DNA of 64,000 nt, from the NCBI GenBank assembly GCA_037957365.1, contig JARHVA010003524.1, positions 124,001 through 188,000 on the forward strand, given 5' to 3'. The translations under genes were made by a program, and so were the position numbers. Below are positions 11,624 through 24,211 of the stretch, one piece after another (position 1 is the first letter of the stretch; every line of letters begins with the position of its first letter). The notes beneath the pieces were generated by a model. That model saw only the letters and a list, made by a program, of their open reading frames with translations, had not been told where the DNA came from and did not search any database. This DNA comes from Torreya grandis. Lineage: Eukaryota; Streptophyta; Pinopsida; Cupressales; Taxaceae.

Positions 11624-11791
11624 ATTAGGAAACTTGAGCATGCACTTATAACCAACAGTTAAGCCTCTTGAACAAGGGCTCTAAAAATAGTCTTGCTAAT
11701 AATAGAGACGCGGACTTAAGACTACAACTTAATCGCATCATGCAAACACTCAGTTCTGTCCTCGAAAATCGCTTTCTGGATGCACAGGTAA

Positions 11792-11904
11792 CCAACGCTG
11801 GTTCCTACCTGCTTGCACCTGACTGACATCAGCCAATTTCTGCCGACGTCGAAATCTCTTCAACTGCTCTTGACCGATGTCGGTCGCTCCTGACCGATGC
11901 CGGT
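11792..11904. repeat. Palindrome array (CCGACGTCGG) in copia 5' LTR
   Basis: Same five sites and the same 31/20/31/20 spacing as in the other LTR, with different point changes (CCAACGCTGG, CTGACATCAG, CCGACGTCGA, CCGATGTCGG, CCGATGCCGG). Most differences between the two arrays are CG to TG or CA. The array sits about 170 bp upstream of the TATA box. Confidence 0.85.
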
Positions 11905-13623
11905 GACTGTGTAAACCTGCAAATTTGGAATTGCGCTCTTTGGTGAAGCTTTTAGGCTCCACACCTTAACAATATAAAAGAGGATGCCAGCTTATAAGGC
12001 CATTGAATTATGGCCATTCAAAAGATCATTGGAATTTGAAAGATAGGTAGTGGACGTGGCTACATATTGGGTTCACAAAGTCCTAAATAGGGACATTCTT
12101 GACTACTGAGCAGAATTATGGGCATTGAAGGATCAAAGAACTGAGGAAATGCCATTTAATAGATGAAGGCTATGGAATCAATTTGAGTTGATGGTAAATA
12201 CATTATGTCTATTCAGTAAAGCCATTAAATCTAGGGTGTAGGCATATATGCATTATTTTATTAGCATGGTTGTAGATCCAAAGGGCATCGAGGTAAATTT
12301 CCTTATAGCTAATTGATGTATTCTTTGATCGATGCATTTTTGTAATAGTATAGCTCAATCCTAATCTATGAAAGAGACCTTGAATTTTAAAGATCACCTA
12401 CTTTAATAGAGACTGTGAGTGAAAAGGAGAGTGCAGATGTCAGTATACTATTGTCAAAGACATCAAACCATGACTGGGCAAAGATCTAGAAGGGATCGAT
12501 TTGGTAAGGGCAAATGTGTTTTTATTTATATAAATGCTTTCTTCTATTTTCATAAGTCTTTAGCTAGGTAATGAGTGGTTTTTAAAAGGCATAGGGTCCT
12601 AAATATCCTTCTTTGGATGTTATGGGATATTTAAAAATATTCTCAAAGAGCAAGTGGGATAAATGCCAATTATAAGGCAAGTGTGTTTATTTAAAGATTT
12701 TACATTGACAAACAGAGACCCAATCCCAGAGTCAAATCATTTCTTATTTTGTATAGTGATAGATAAGTAAGATATGTATCTGTGTATTGATTATATAGAT
12801 TATATAGTGATAGCTAACGAAGGGATGTAATGTGAATATCGAACTGAGATGGTATTAATAGAGACCAAGTCTGGTTATTTCCTTATGTGTGGAAGATAAG
12901 GGAAATATGTATTGTGACATAGTATTGATATAGAGACTTGTGATTATATTATTTCTATTACCTCTCTTTGTTTTTAACCTAGAGGGATATAGATAGTTGT
13001 AGGGTTATTGGGGGTTATAGGTCTAAACAAAAACTAGACACTCTTGTTTATATTTATTATTACTCATGTTTACTCATTTGTCAAAGTTTTTAATAGATAC
13101 TCTGAATGGAGAATATATTGTCTATATGCATGGAGAGGAAATATAAATGTTGTTGATTAAGGATGATTAATTTAGATCCTTAGAGCCTTCACTATCAGAT
13201 TTCAGCATTACATTACAAGTTCCTTAAATCCACTTATGATGTAAGTTGAAAAGTGTATATTTGCATGATTGTTATAATGGATCGGATTGAATTTAATAAA
13301 TCTTGGATACGTAGCCCAAATGATGGGTGAACCCTATTATCACTTTTGGTGTCCCTTTTCCTTTCAGTATTTCTATGTTTTATTTTAATTCAGTTGGTAA
13401 AAGAATTAATGAGGCATTAAGATTAAATTATAGAAATTTATAAATGATGGAGTTTATAAATATGGGAAATGAGATGATGAAGTTTTTTGATCAATTTCTA
13501 TTCATTCATAAAAAATTCCCCAACCAATTTATATGTCATTAAATGGGAAATTAAGAGTTTTAGAATCTGATATTTAAATAGTTTGTTTTATCTGAGAATT
13601 AAACATGGTTTACAGATCAAATT

Positions 13624-13636
13624 TGGTATCAGAGCA
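13624..13636 (+). promoter_or_regulatory. Primer-binding site (initiator tRNA-Met)
   Basis: TGGTATCAGAGCA begins five bases after the LTR end (GATCA, 13619). It is complementary to the 3' end of plant initiator tRNA-Met, the primer used for minus-strand cDNA in many LTR elements. Confidence 0.9.
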
Positions 13637-15575
13637 AGTGATTGTAAGACCTTGCTTTAGTTGTGATATACTTTAGTTTGGAGTTTTATCAGATTCTTAC
13701 TTTATTATTATTTTATTTAAGTTGACCATGTAGGAAGGATAGTGCAAAGCTAAATTAGAAGGTGTTCCAATTCGTTAGAAGAAGACAAGCTTCTAACAGC
13801 CAAGGTTCTAGAACCACTAGCCCTACAGGATCAACACACATGAAGAACATTGCAGTGTCAATTGAGGTGTGAGATGGTATTGTGAAATAAAGATCCTTTC
13901 TTCCTTGGGAAGCATTTAGATAAAGTACAAGGCACTTTCAGTGATGCACATCCAAGATAAAATAGTTGTAGTTCGATTACCAGTCTTACATAGAGGGTAG
14001 ATTGAGGTATGGTTGTAATTTGATTTCAAATTAGTATTGAAACAATATTTTTGGTCTTTGATAACCAATTATGTAGCCTTTATATTTTGGACTACTAATC
14101 ATATTCTAGATGCCTATGTCTTTCATGATAAGAACACGTGAAAAGACCAATGTCATGGTAAGATATAGAAATGGCAATAAGGCATTATTCAGTATTGAAC
14201 AAGTTTTTGCACTTTGAGTTTTGAGTTTTTAACTAGTTCAAAGATTGGTAAGTTTCATAGCTTTGTTAAGAGTTGTAGGAAGCAAAAAGGGACTTGTTTA
14301 AACACCAACACTATGTCAACTAGTACTCAGTAGGTGCACTTAAAAACTTCTTTAGAGGTATAAATTATTCTCAAATGTAACAATGTTTGCACAGTTTTCA
14401 TTGAATCCTTTGTGTAAGGTTGCTTTGGGAGTAAAATATGTATTTGTTTGGAATTATTTTTAAAGCATTTTTGAAATATAACATGGATCATATAATTATT
14501 TGAGATAGAATTGAAAAGATGAAAAAACTACTATTCATTTGTGAAACCTATAAAGAGGGAGCAGCCCTTATGGGTTATATGGTTTACTTGAATAGTATTA
14601 GATAAGCATTACTATAGTCTTGAATAATATGCTTAGTTTCCCTCTAACACATTATTGTCAAATAAATTCCTAATTATTGAATTTGGGAAGGAAATTTTGT
14701 TAAAGTTATAGTTGGAAGGGTTTATGTTTGCTATCTCATATTTCAATTTTCCATTGTGATTCTATTTTAGAAACTAACTTAGTTGGATGAGTTGTGGAGA
14801 TATGAATTAGGGAGTAGTCAAATGGTGAAGGAAACCTCAAGATAGGTTTAAAATACTTGGTTTTCTTCACACCTTTGTATGATATTTGCTTACAGTTACT
14901 TGTAAATTTATGAGTTTGTAAAAAAGCTCTTGTTATGGAAAGTTTTCCAACATGACATTGGAGTTTGACAGGTACAGGGAAGGATTTGATAATTAGTCTG
15001 AGAAACACAGTAATTAATTTTATTGTTTATAGTTTCCTTGATTATCCTCAGGTATTATGTGTATTGTGCATTAGTCACCTTAGGATATACAAATGTATTA
15101 TACATTTTTATATTATGCATATACATTTAAGTCCCACATCATTATGGGCAATGTCTGTATTTGAAACTATTTGTACTCACATGTATGTTTGTCATATACA
15201 TCATGTAGGATTATTGTCTAAGACCCATAAATGGGAAATGTTTGTAATACAAGTATACATATGTGAAGTTGTTTGTAAATCCTAAAGGTGTATACAACAT
15301 AATTTATTTCCCTTATGTGATAACAAGGAGAATACCTTAACCTTCATCTGGTGCAGGGTTGAGAGAAGCTACTAGATATTATGACTATTTTGGGTAATAG
15401 GTCATTTGGTAGAATGGATATAGAGTTTATTGTACTCTCCATATATATGTTGCAATTGTAGTTGTACCATGACTTTTATGGATTTTTGTTCATTGGTGTG
15501 ATGGATAAAGTCATGTAGTAGGTTCAATTGGATTCTTGATACTTTTGAGGACAAAATCCTCTTTGTGGAGAGGTT
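13637..15575 (+). other. Interior of the LARD-type element with polypurine tract
   Basis: About 1.94 kb without a recognisable protein domain. Near 13730-13870 a frame reading RRRQASNSQGSRTTSPTGST could be the tail of a gag N-terminus, but it is soon interrupted. A 106-codon ORF (14965-15285) has no known motif. The segment ends with GTGGAGAGGTT (15565-15575), the polypurine tract that would prime plus-strand synthesis, directly before the 3' LTR. Confidence 0.6.
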
Positions 15576-18147
15576 TGATTCAAAGGATTATGGTCACTGT
15601 GGTTACCATTTTTGTCGATAATTAAAAGGGCCAGCTATAAAGATCGTAGCTGATGGAGCCCACTTTTATAATGGAGGGGGGCTCTACCACTATGTATGGT
15701 AATGGTGTTTTATCAATTCTATAATTACACTATTATTTATTTACCATAAAATTATCCATGATGCTTCTGGTTATGATGCATGGCAAGATGATAAACATTT
15801 AGAAGGTCCATATGGTGGGTCCTTAGGCCACCATGTGGCCTACCACCATATCCTTGATATTTTTTTGATCCACAATGCATTCCAAGTTTACATGCTAATT
15901 TTGAGTCATGACAACTCGAGTACCAACTTGAGTTACTAACCTAACTCACTTAGAAACCCAACTCACATGGTAACCCAACTCAAATTTCATCATCAAGTTC
16001 ATCGATCTAACTCATAACCAGCTCAACTCAAAGTCCAAACTTAGCTTCAAGATTCCAACAAACAAAAGGATGTTATGCATGGTCATAGCCATGAATGTAA
16101 TATTCCAATCTCATCTATTTAAATAAATATTTACATCCATATCCCATGGATGTGGGATTTTTGGTTCTTAAAAAGGATATCATGTCATGAGATGAGCAAG
16201 GGGGATTCGACAACCCTTCAATAGAGTTTATGGCTTGGTTGGGGCAAGGTCCTAAAACCAAAGGCATGAATAAAACATCCATTTCTCTTATTCAATTGGA
16301 AGAATGAAGTCACCATTGATGTAGATATGTACAGAGGTTCAATGTTCCTCAGATAGAGGACATTTGAATAACTCCTTTATACAATCATGTGAAGAGAAGA
16401 TGAACCATTCTAGGAAACTGACAGTAATCCTGAGTGGGTGTGGGAATTTTTTGGTTATTTGGATATGAATTTATAGCCATTCAAGTGGATAGTTCAAAAT
16501 ATAGAGGAGGATGCCAACTTACAATTCCATTGATTTATGGCCATTCAAAAGGTCATTAAGCTTTGAAAGATAGGCGGTCAACATGGTTGTATATTGGGTT
16601 CACACAGTCCTAAATAGGGACGTTCTTATCTACTGAGTAGAAACCTAGGCATCAAAGGATCAAAGAGATAAGGAGATGTCATTTGATGGATGAAGGCTAT
16701 GGCATTGATCTAAGTTAATGGTAAATGTCTTACACATATTTAGTAAAGTCATTGAAGCTAGGGCATAGGCATATATGCATTATTGTATTAGCATGGTTGC
16801 AGATCTAAAGGGCATCAATGTAATTTTCCTTATGGCTAATTTATGCATTTTTTAATTGATGCATTGTTGTAATAGCATGACTCGATCTTGATCTACATAA
16901 GAGATCATGATTATAAATATTTCCTACTTTGACAAAGGCTATGAGTGAAAAGGAGAACATAGATGTCAGTATACTATTGGCAAAGCCATCAAACCATAGC
17001 TGGGTAGAGATCTATATGGGATTGGTTTGGTAAGGGAGAATGTGTTTTTATTTAGATAAACACTATCTTCTATTTTCATAAGCTTTTGGCCAATTAATGA
17101 GTGGCATTTTTTAAAAAAAGGCATAGGGTCCCGAATATCCTTCTTTTGATGTTATGGAATATTTGAAAATAGTCCCAAAGAGTAAGTGGGATATACACCA
17201 ATTATAAGGCAAGTATGTTTATTTAAATATTTACATTGACACACAGAGACCCAATCTCATATTCAAATCATTTCTTCTTTTGTATAGTGATATCTAAGAA
17301 AGATATGTATTTGTGTATTGATTATATAGATTGTATAGTGATATTAAAGGAAGGGATGTGACGTGAATATCCAATTAAGATGGTATTGACAAAGACCAAG
17401 TTTTGTTATTTATTTATCTATGGTAGATAAGGGAAATATGTATTGTGACACATTATTGATATAAAGACTTGTGAATGTATTATTTCTATTACCTCTATTT
17501 GTTTTTAACCTGGAGGGATATAGATATTTGTAGGGTTATCAGGGGTTGCAGGTCTGAATAAATAATAGACACTACTATTTATGATTATTATTACTCATTT
17601 TTACCCATTTGTCAGATTTTTTAACAGATACTCTGAATGGAGAATATATTACCTACATGCACAAAGAGGAAATATAAATGTTGTTGACAAAGGGAGATTG
17701 CTTCAGAGCCTCAAAGCCTTCACTGTTAGATTTCAACATTACATTATAGGTTCCTTAAATCCACTTATGATGTAAGTTGAAAAGTGTATATTTGCATCAT
17801 TTTTATAATGGATCAAATTTTAGTTAAGCAATCTCAGAGATGTAGCCCAAATGGGTGAACTCCATTATCACTTTTGGTGTCCTTATTCCTTTTAGTATTT
17901 ATGTGTTTCATTTTAATTTAGTCAATAAAAGAATTAATGAGGCACTAAGATTAAATTATAGAAAGTTATAAATGATGGAGTTTATAAATACAAGAAATGA
18001 TTTGATGAAGTTTTTTGATTAATTTCTATTTATTCCGAGAACATTTCGTAACCATTTTCTATGTCATTAAATGGGAAATTGAGAGTTTTAGAATCCAATA
18101 TTTAAATTATTTGTTTTATTTGTGAATTAAACCCAGATTAAGGATCA
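15576..18147 (+). repeat. 3' LTR of the LARD-type element
   Basis: An uninterrupted 2572 bp LTR, TGATTC...GGATCA, flanked on the right by the duplicated target AGGAA (18148-18152). It supplies the empty-site sequence that proves the copia insertion in the other LTR. Confidence 0.88.
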
Positions 18148-18152
18148 AGGAA

Positions 18153-20102
18153 GTCCAAATAATCTTAGACTAATCCAAACCTCCTTATTGGGGGAGTGGA
18201 TGGACTATGACCATTTGTGTTTTTTCCTTCTTACTCTTACCTGAACTTATAAAAATGGTTTCATGGGATGGAGTGGTAGATGTCATAGGGAGAGTGATTT
18301 GGGTGGATTAGACATGAAGATGGGGAGTGTCCATGGTTTTTTCCACCTTCCTAGATGCCATTTTCTTCTTCAATGATCTGACAGTGGCAATATTAGAAAG
18401 AATACTAGAAGTAGCCATGATGGAGGTGGATGGCATGGGGGTGGAAAATAGATTAATGGTGGTAGAAGATGGAGCAGTATTAGAATCATCCTTCTCAACC
18501 TTTGGGGTAAGTAAGGGGAAATGAAAGAAAGAGGAGGATTTGAATGAATCATCATAAGTAGAACTGATAACTTCCACCTTAAGAGTTTTCAAAATAGATG
18601 ATATTGACATAGAACCAAAAATGGGAACAAAAGAAGAGAGTAGGAAAGTGGTCTCTAAAACCTGATTACCTATGGGGTCCTCCATAGCTAGTGTTTTTCC
18701 CTTATCACCCTTGAGGCTTAGAGCCTTAGCTACTTATAATTTTTCCTCTTCATTAGGATCGTCTTCTTCTTCCTCCTATTATACTTATTATGACATGGTA
18801 GGCAAACTTTGAGGTTGCTCTATTTTAAGATGACTTGTGGGGGGAGTCCTAGGCTTCTTCTTATAGAAAATGGTAGTCTTAGGCTATGAGGAGAAGCCTT
18901 GTTGAACTTATACAACTTCTTCATCTATGGCTACCTCTGAAGATGTAGAATCTTGTACCTGGGGGGTAGCTATAAGCATTTGAATTACACTAACAACTGG
19001 CTATTCTAGTCCTTTCTCTTCCTCATCAGAGGAATCGAGATTTATGGGGTCTCCTAGAGCTCCTTTGGGGTTAGGTTCACTCACCCCTAATTCTTTATTA
19101 ATAACCTTTATCTTGAAAATAAGCTCTTGTGATGGGCCTCCTTGTTCTTGGACTACTCTGTGGCTTGGCCTTTCCAAAATTTTGAGTGTGTCCACCCTAC
19201 AAAGAGTGGCATTCTTATATATAATTACTTCATAATGATTGAAGTTTCATGTTGGACTACCCTTAAATTATCATCCTTTAAACTAGCAACCCTTTCCCTT
19301 TCCAAGACCTCCTCATCATTCTATTCATTCATGAACAAAAAATTATAATCATAGTGGACGTGTTAGTAAGGGATACCAAGGCCCTGAATATGCTTTTAGA
19401 TGGTGCAATGAGGATCCCAATACCTATATGGGACTATGGGAAAATGGTAACTCTTATTTTTTTTGCCCACATCTCTGAAGTTTTTACTCATTATGTATAC
19501 CATTTTGATAATAACCATGTGGTGGCCAAAGAACATGCTCTTCTTATTTTTTGTTAGATCCTCCACTATGTTCCACCATAGCTAAAAAGCAATTTATTAC
19601 TCAACCAATTTGTCAAGTACATATTTTGGGAGACATAGGGGATGAACCTTGTTCCCATAGATCATGATAATAGTGTCATCTAGATATAGAAAATAATCAC
19701 CCCTTGAAGATAGTGTCTTCACAATGCTTACTCTGACCCTAGGCATTGAAGAACCATTTATTATTTGCCAAATTTGAGGATAAACATCCCCATAAATCCT
19801 CACCATATTTTTAATATAAGCATAAATATATAGAAATCGATAATGATCACAAATTTTATTTTTGATACAGTCGATGGTTAGGCTCTATAGCTCACCAAGG
19901 ACTTTATATATTATTGCCATGATAGTGTCTAGAAGATAAAACATCATATAGAAATGGTCCGCTAGAGTGGGTTATTTGTCCTTATGAATGACCTATTCTC
20001 TTAGATGGAAACTAATAATTTCTCCCAAAGTGAGCATGGCATCATTGGTCAGCATCATGTGTAATAATGATACTTAGTCTAAATTGAGGAAATGGATACT
20101 AG
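18153..20102 (-). repeat. Giant-LTR block between the two nested elements
   Basis: This middle block of the left giant LTR holds the central ORFX segment: an open piece at 18308-18685 (starts MEDPIGNQVLE, acidic and Ser/Thr-rich) and 19597-19806 (YGDVYPQIWQIINGSSMPRV). It aligns with 47945-49900. The plus-strand ORFs here (for example 18327-18524) are shadows of that frame. Confidence 0.7.
20098..20102. repeat. Target-site duplication ACTAG of the Tat-like element
   Basis: ACTAG at 20098-20102 and 36950-36954 flanks the LTR termini. The joined flanks restore GGATACTAGGCATGT, found uninterrupted at 49888-49902. Confidence 0.9.
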
Positions 20103-20261
20103 TGTAGACACTAGAAAATTACACATGATGGTTCTAGATGTTGAAACACCCCTGGATCAGACCATTACCCAACCTCTAACCATAAACCTGAGTTAGTTTA
20201 GCCAACTAGCTAAACCAACTCACCAACCTACCCTTTTCACCCCGCTTGACCTTTGATACTC

Positions 20262-20316
20262 AACTATCGATAGTCATAATGACCACCGACGGTCACCTTG
20301 ACCATCGACAGTTAGG
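20262..20316. repeat. ATCGAT-centred palindrome cluster 1 (5' LTR)
   Basis: Three units (ACTATCGATAGTCA, ACCACCGACGGTCA, ACCATCGACAGT) with CG centres 19 bp apart. Confidence 0.75.
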
Positions 20317-20832
20317 TCCCTACCACTTGGACAATCAAATTTAGTCTATGTGTGAACATAAATACATCATAATTTAATTTATGTAGTGAGCTAATGCATC
20401 AAGAATTAAATTTGTGTAATTATTTTCACCCCTTCTAGAACCTACACCTCCATCTCTTTTGCCTATTAAAGAGAGGAGCAGGAGGTGAAAAAAATCAATC
20501 CATCCATCCCAAAGCTTAGAAATCAAGCTATCAACCAACATCAAGAACTTGTTTACAAGTCTTCCCTTTAGCAAGTCAGTAGCTATGATAGAGACCCAAA
20601 CCTATACCAAAATTATTTTATAATAAAATAATTGTTACTCTGCCATAATCACTCTAGATCAGCTACCAACTAGTATATTTATGATTTTCAAGTTTTGATA
20701 ATTTGGTTTCCAACTCAGACCTTCTTGCATCATATCCTCTGACCCCCTACCTCAACTAGACCTCCAAACCACTGACTAACCCCTTTTATAACTTGAACTA
20801 GACTCTTTTTTAAACACCTTCAAAACCCACAG

Positions 20833-20945
20833 CAACCATTGATGGTCACCCTAACCACCGATGGTCACCTTCAACTGCCAACGATTACCCAACCATTGAC
20901 AATAACCATAATTATTGATGGTCACCCTGAACATTAATAGTCACT
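20833..20945. repeat. ATCGAT-centred palindrome cluster 2 (5' LTR)
   Basis: About six degenerate units (ACCATTGATGGTCACC, ACCACCGATGGTCACC, AACCATTGAC and others) at roughly 19-20 bp spacing. Most cores have decayed from ATCGAT to ATTGAT or ATCAAT. Confidence 0.7.
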
Positions 20946-21465
20946 ATGGTAGGAAATAATAGCAAGTTATTTCCACCTACTTACCCTCAGCCAAATTCCA
21001 CTTCCTATCTTTTTGCTTATTCATAGACCCTTGCCTAAGTTTTTGGACCCAACTTGACCTATTTAGCATTAGTATTGACATGTTATTTGTTATAATTAAT
21101 CTATTTTATTTATCATGTATTTGTTTCTTCTAATATTCTCTTTCAGTCTTTTCTATGATTTGATGCAATTATTTCATCTTTATTTCTTTTAAATTAACTA
21201 TTTTAAGAGTGTGGATTGATAGCCTCCTAGTAAGCTCACGTTTCTTGGATCTAGATTATGATAGGCAACCTACCTTGCTACCCATCTAACAACCCTTTTT
21301 GCATTAGTGTTTTCTTATCTACATCATATTTTTCGTAAGACAAAGAGGAGATCTTTATAATCATCTATATCATGCATGCACAAACAAGCAAGTTCTTCCA
21401 CCATACCCACATTTAGTTTCTTACTTATTTTTTAAGTAGAAAATAAACTAAAATTAAGAGAAACA

Positions 21466-22424
21466 TTTTAGCACACTTGGTTGGACCTAGTAACATCTAG
21501 GTGCCCTTTTCTTCCTTATTCTATGCTCATATAAAGAAATCAAAATTTATTTTGGGTATAAAATAAACCTTGCATACATGATTGCTTGCATGTTTATCTC
21601 ACATAGTTAAAATTAGGCAAATTAATTCAATTATAACTTCATTTATTTATCACACACAATACCAAACCACTTAAATCAATCAAAACATCACAATAATTGA
21701 CATAAGTCCCAACTAGGGTTTCATCTCCTAGTGAATCACCTTCACCCTTTGTCTATCTTACTTAGAAGTCATTAACAAGAAGAAAAACCAAAACTTGGCT
21801 CTCTAATTAAGCCTAAACTCTGGAAATTAGTATATACTAGCTAAGAACTCAACACCCTTATCACTACAATGTGTAAAGTGAGGGGGTAGGCCCCAATACC
21901 AAGACACATATTGATTTCTAACACATATCCTTTTGAGAGCCTTGAACACCTGAAACCAACCATAGATTTATTTTCTAGTACCTATTCTACAAACCGGTTC
22001 TTCTTCACACTTTCCAACTAAGGCATAAGTTAAAAGAGATGTAAAAGGTACCCTAAAATTTTAAACATACTCTAGTGTGTGTTTTGTATTGCCTTGAGAT
22101 CTTTGTCTTTTGTTTTCTCTATGTTTGAGTTGTAATCTTTCCTTTACTCTTTTCTATTCCTCATATGGTTTTTACTAAACAATAGTTAAGGAACCAAACC
22201 AGCCAAGAGCCACCTTCCTCTTCTTCATCATCCATGGAGTATACCTCAAATGTTGAGGGCTCTCCCCATCCTTCTACCCCCCTACCATGCCTTGGATAGT
22301 TGTTTAAGGTGATTTGGATTTTTCCACCTTCCTTGATAATAACCCTGTGGCCCTCTGACATTACCTTAACACCTTATCTCATCGCACCCGTACTTCGATT
22401 TCTCCTAGTGATCCACCCTTTGGG
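21466..22424 (+). other. Leader of the Tat-like element
   Basis: It opens with TTTTAGCACACTTGGTTGGACC, very like TTTTGACACACTTGGTGGGACC at the same place in the element at 51496. The shared string probably holds the primer-binding site (perhaps from TGGTGGGACC), but I cannot name the tRNA. The rest is non-coding and AT-rich. Confidence 0.5.
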
Positions 22425-24211
22425 ATGCCTCCCCATATTATGGTTTTCGCTACCTCTAACTAACCCATGATCACTCAAACATCTTCCTCCACAAATAACC
22501 CACCTACTACCTCCACCCAAACTCAATCAAATAACCCAACCAATAACCAAACAACCACTACACCAACCAAAAATTCCTCCAACATTGGGATAACCTCACC
22601 TCTTGTTACCCATACCCCATATAGCATGGGGATACCTTCTACCCATATTTCCAATATCCCCCCTATCACTTCCAACCCACTAATCTGCACCCCACTTTAA
22701 AGTGTAGTGCTTTCTATACCTTCTACCCTTCCACCTATCAGTACTAGAGTTACCACTCACCCCTAACCAATTAATCCATCGATACCTCCAACCCAATCCA
22801 TATCAATTCCTCAATCTACCAATCCAATCATACCTCTAAACCAACCCAAATAAACTCTTCAACAAATACTATGACATGTTACCCATGCTATGTTCCTAAT
22901 CCACAAGGATATATAGCTCCATCTTTTACCCAACATCTTATGCCCATTAACCCTTATGTGGTAGCATCATAACCCTCAATGACCACATACCAACATGTGT
23001 AATATTCTCAACCTTATACAAGTTATCCATGCATTGTATCCACCCAACCTCAACAAAACCTACCATACAATTATGGAACTCCCCAACCCCAAACAAATTT
23101 GGTAAAAATGTGGATGGATAAAATGACCAACCTAGAGTCATCTATCTCTGGGGCTCACAACCTCTTATCTTATGATCAAATTTGTAATGAACATATCCAC
23201 CCATTCATCCCTATCCAACCTTGCCCTCCTCAATGATAATTACCTAAAGTTTTTGAATTCCAAAGCAAGGAGGACCCCCAATAACATCTAAGATCATTTT
23301 GGCATTATTGCTACTTGATTGCCTATGATGATGCTCTTCTCCTTTGTACCTTTCCAATGTCTTTATCTAGACTAGTATTATATTGGTACAGTGCTCTCAC
23401 TAATCACTGCATCTTTTCCTTTTCCCAACTTTTCCAAACCTTTTTAGACCACTTTTCGATCAATATATCTAAGAAGGTCTCCATCACCGACCTCTACTCC
23501 ATCAGGGAGTTTGATGATGAATCAAATGTTGATTTCATAGCTTGATGGAGAGGTCTTATCAACTAGCTCTCTTTCTCTTTACCCCAACCTAAGTTGATTG
23601 AAATTTTCTCTTGACCTTGTGCCAAACACATCACCCCCACTCTATAGGTTCAAACTTTTAGAACTTTTGATGAGGCTTTCACCATGGTAGACAGACTATA
23701 AATTAGAGCCATCAATGAGGAGAACTTGAAATTAAGAAAAAAAAACTTTAGATTCAAATCCAATAACCCTTCCCTATTTAAAACCACCAACTAATATAAC
23801 TACTCCAACACCAAATCAAAGGCAACTAGAAACATGATTGTCCTTAAAACCAATCCACCTCTATTTTTCAACCAAACCAACTCCTCCAATCAATAAACCT
23901 AAAATCAAAATTGGGCTACCCCAAAATAATACACTTCATTAAGGGAGTCATATGCTTCAGTTTTGGATAAGTTGCTTAAATCCAACATCATACATCTTCC
24001 TCCCATCAAACCTCCTCAAACATTTGATGCTTCTTTCCCTATGCCTAGTTGGTACAATGAGAATGATCTATGTGATTTCCACCATGTCATTAGACATGAC
24101 ATTAGTAGGTGTAACACCTTCAAGACCATTATCCAAAAATTAATTGATAAAGGAGAACTTGCATTGGATAATCCCAATGCACCCTTGAATTATTCACTTG
24201 ACATCTTTTGA
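22425..24211 (+). pseudogene. Gag of the Tat-like element
   Basis: An ATG at 22425 opens a Thr/Asn/Pro-rich N-terminus (22467-22700). The gag core lies at 23225-23700, with HLRSFWHYCYLIAYDDALLL, LYWYSALTNHCIFSFSQLF and FLDHFSINISKKVSITDLY, in the style of the retrotransposon gag domain. A first knuckle-like motif C-x2-H-x4-H-x4-C (CDFHHVIRHDISRC) with a following FKTIIQKLIDKGEL stands at about 24075-24160. Several stops occur. Confidence 0.8.

Larger units (their letters stand above)
6264..11971 (-). mobile_element. Tork-like Ty1/copia retrotransposon, full length, degenerate
   Basis: 5708 bp with two LTRs of exactly 708 bp (TGTTAAGG...CCCCAACA in element orientation), primer site, polypurine tract and a 5 bp target duplication. 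The interior holds one polyprotein frame in copia order: gag, protease, integrase, RT, RNase H. By hand the LTRs differ at about 50 of 708 positions, about 7%, the lowest in this window and consistent with it being the innermost insertion. Motifs such as LWHSRLGHMSEKGM and DSQSAIHLAKNSTFHSRTKHI place it near the Tnt1/Tork lineage. Confidence 0.95.
11264..11971 (-). repeat. 5' LTR of the copia element
   Basis: 708 bp, same termini as the left copy. It is followed in element orientation by the primer-binding site. Transcription of the genomic RNA would begin here, downstream of the TATA box at 11617-11623. Confidence 0.93.
5375..13619 (+). repeat. 5' LTR of the LARD-type element, split by copia
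   Basis: Segments 5375-6263 and 11977-13619 (about 2532 bp) match 15576-18147 along their whole length. The join is exact: the right LTR reads AAAATATAGAGGAGGATGCC where this copy has ATATA, the copia insertion and ATATAAAAGAGGATGCC. Sampled stretches differ by about 12-15%, with one larger indel near 5420. No ORF of note lies inside. Confidence 0.85.
5375..18147 (+). mobile_element. Non-autonomous Ty3-like (LARD-type) element carrying a nested copia
   Basis: Two ~2.55 kb LTRs (5375-13619 with the copia insertion inside, and 15576-18147) begin TGATYC and end ATCA. They enclose only about 1.96 kb, with a tRNA-Met primer site at one end and a purine tract at the other. Without the nested copia the element is about 7060 bp. 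There is no recognisable pol, so it must have used another element's enzymes. The 3' end (GAGGACAAAATCCTCTTTGTGGAGAGG) looks like that of plant chromovirus-type Ty3 elements. Confidence 0.85.
20103..21465 (+). repeat. 5' LTR of the Tat-like element
   Basis: Begins TGTAGACACTAG and ends GAGAGAAACA-like (AAGAGAAACA). It contains two clusters of an ACCATCGATGGTCAC-type motif (20262-20316 and 20833-20945). GAGAGGAGCAGGAGGTG follows a TATTAAAG near 20463. Confidence 0.88.
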
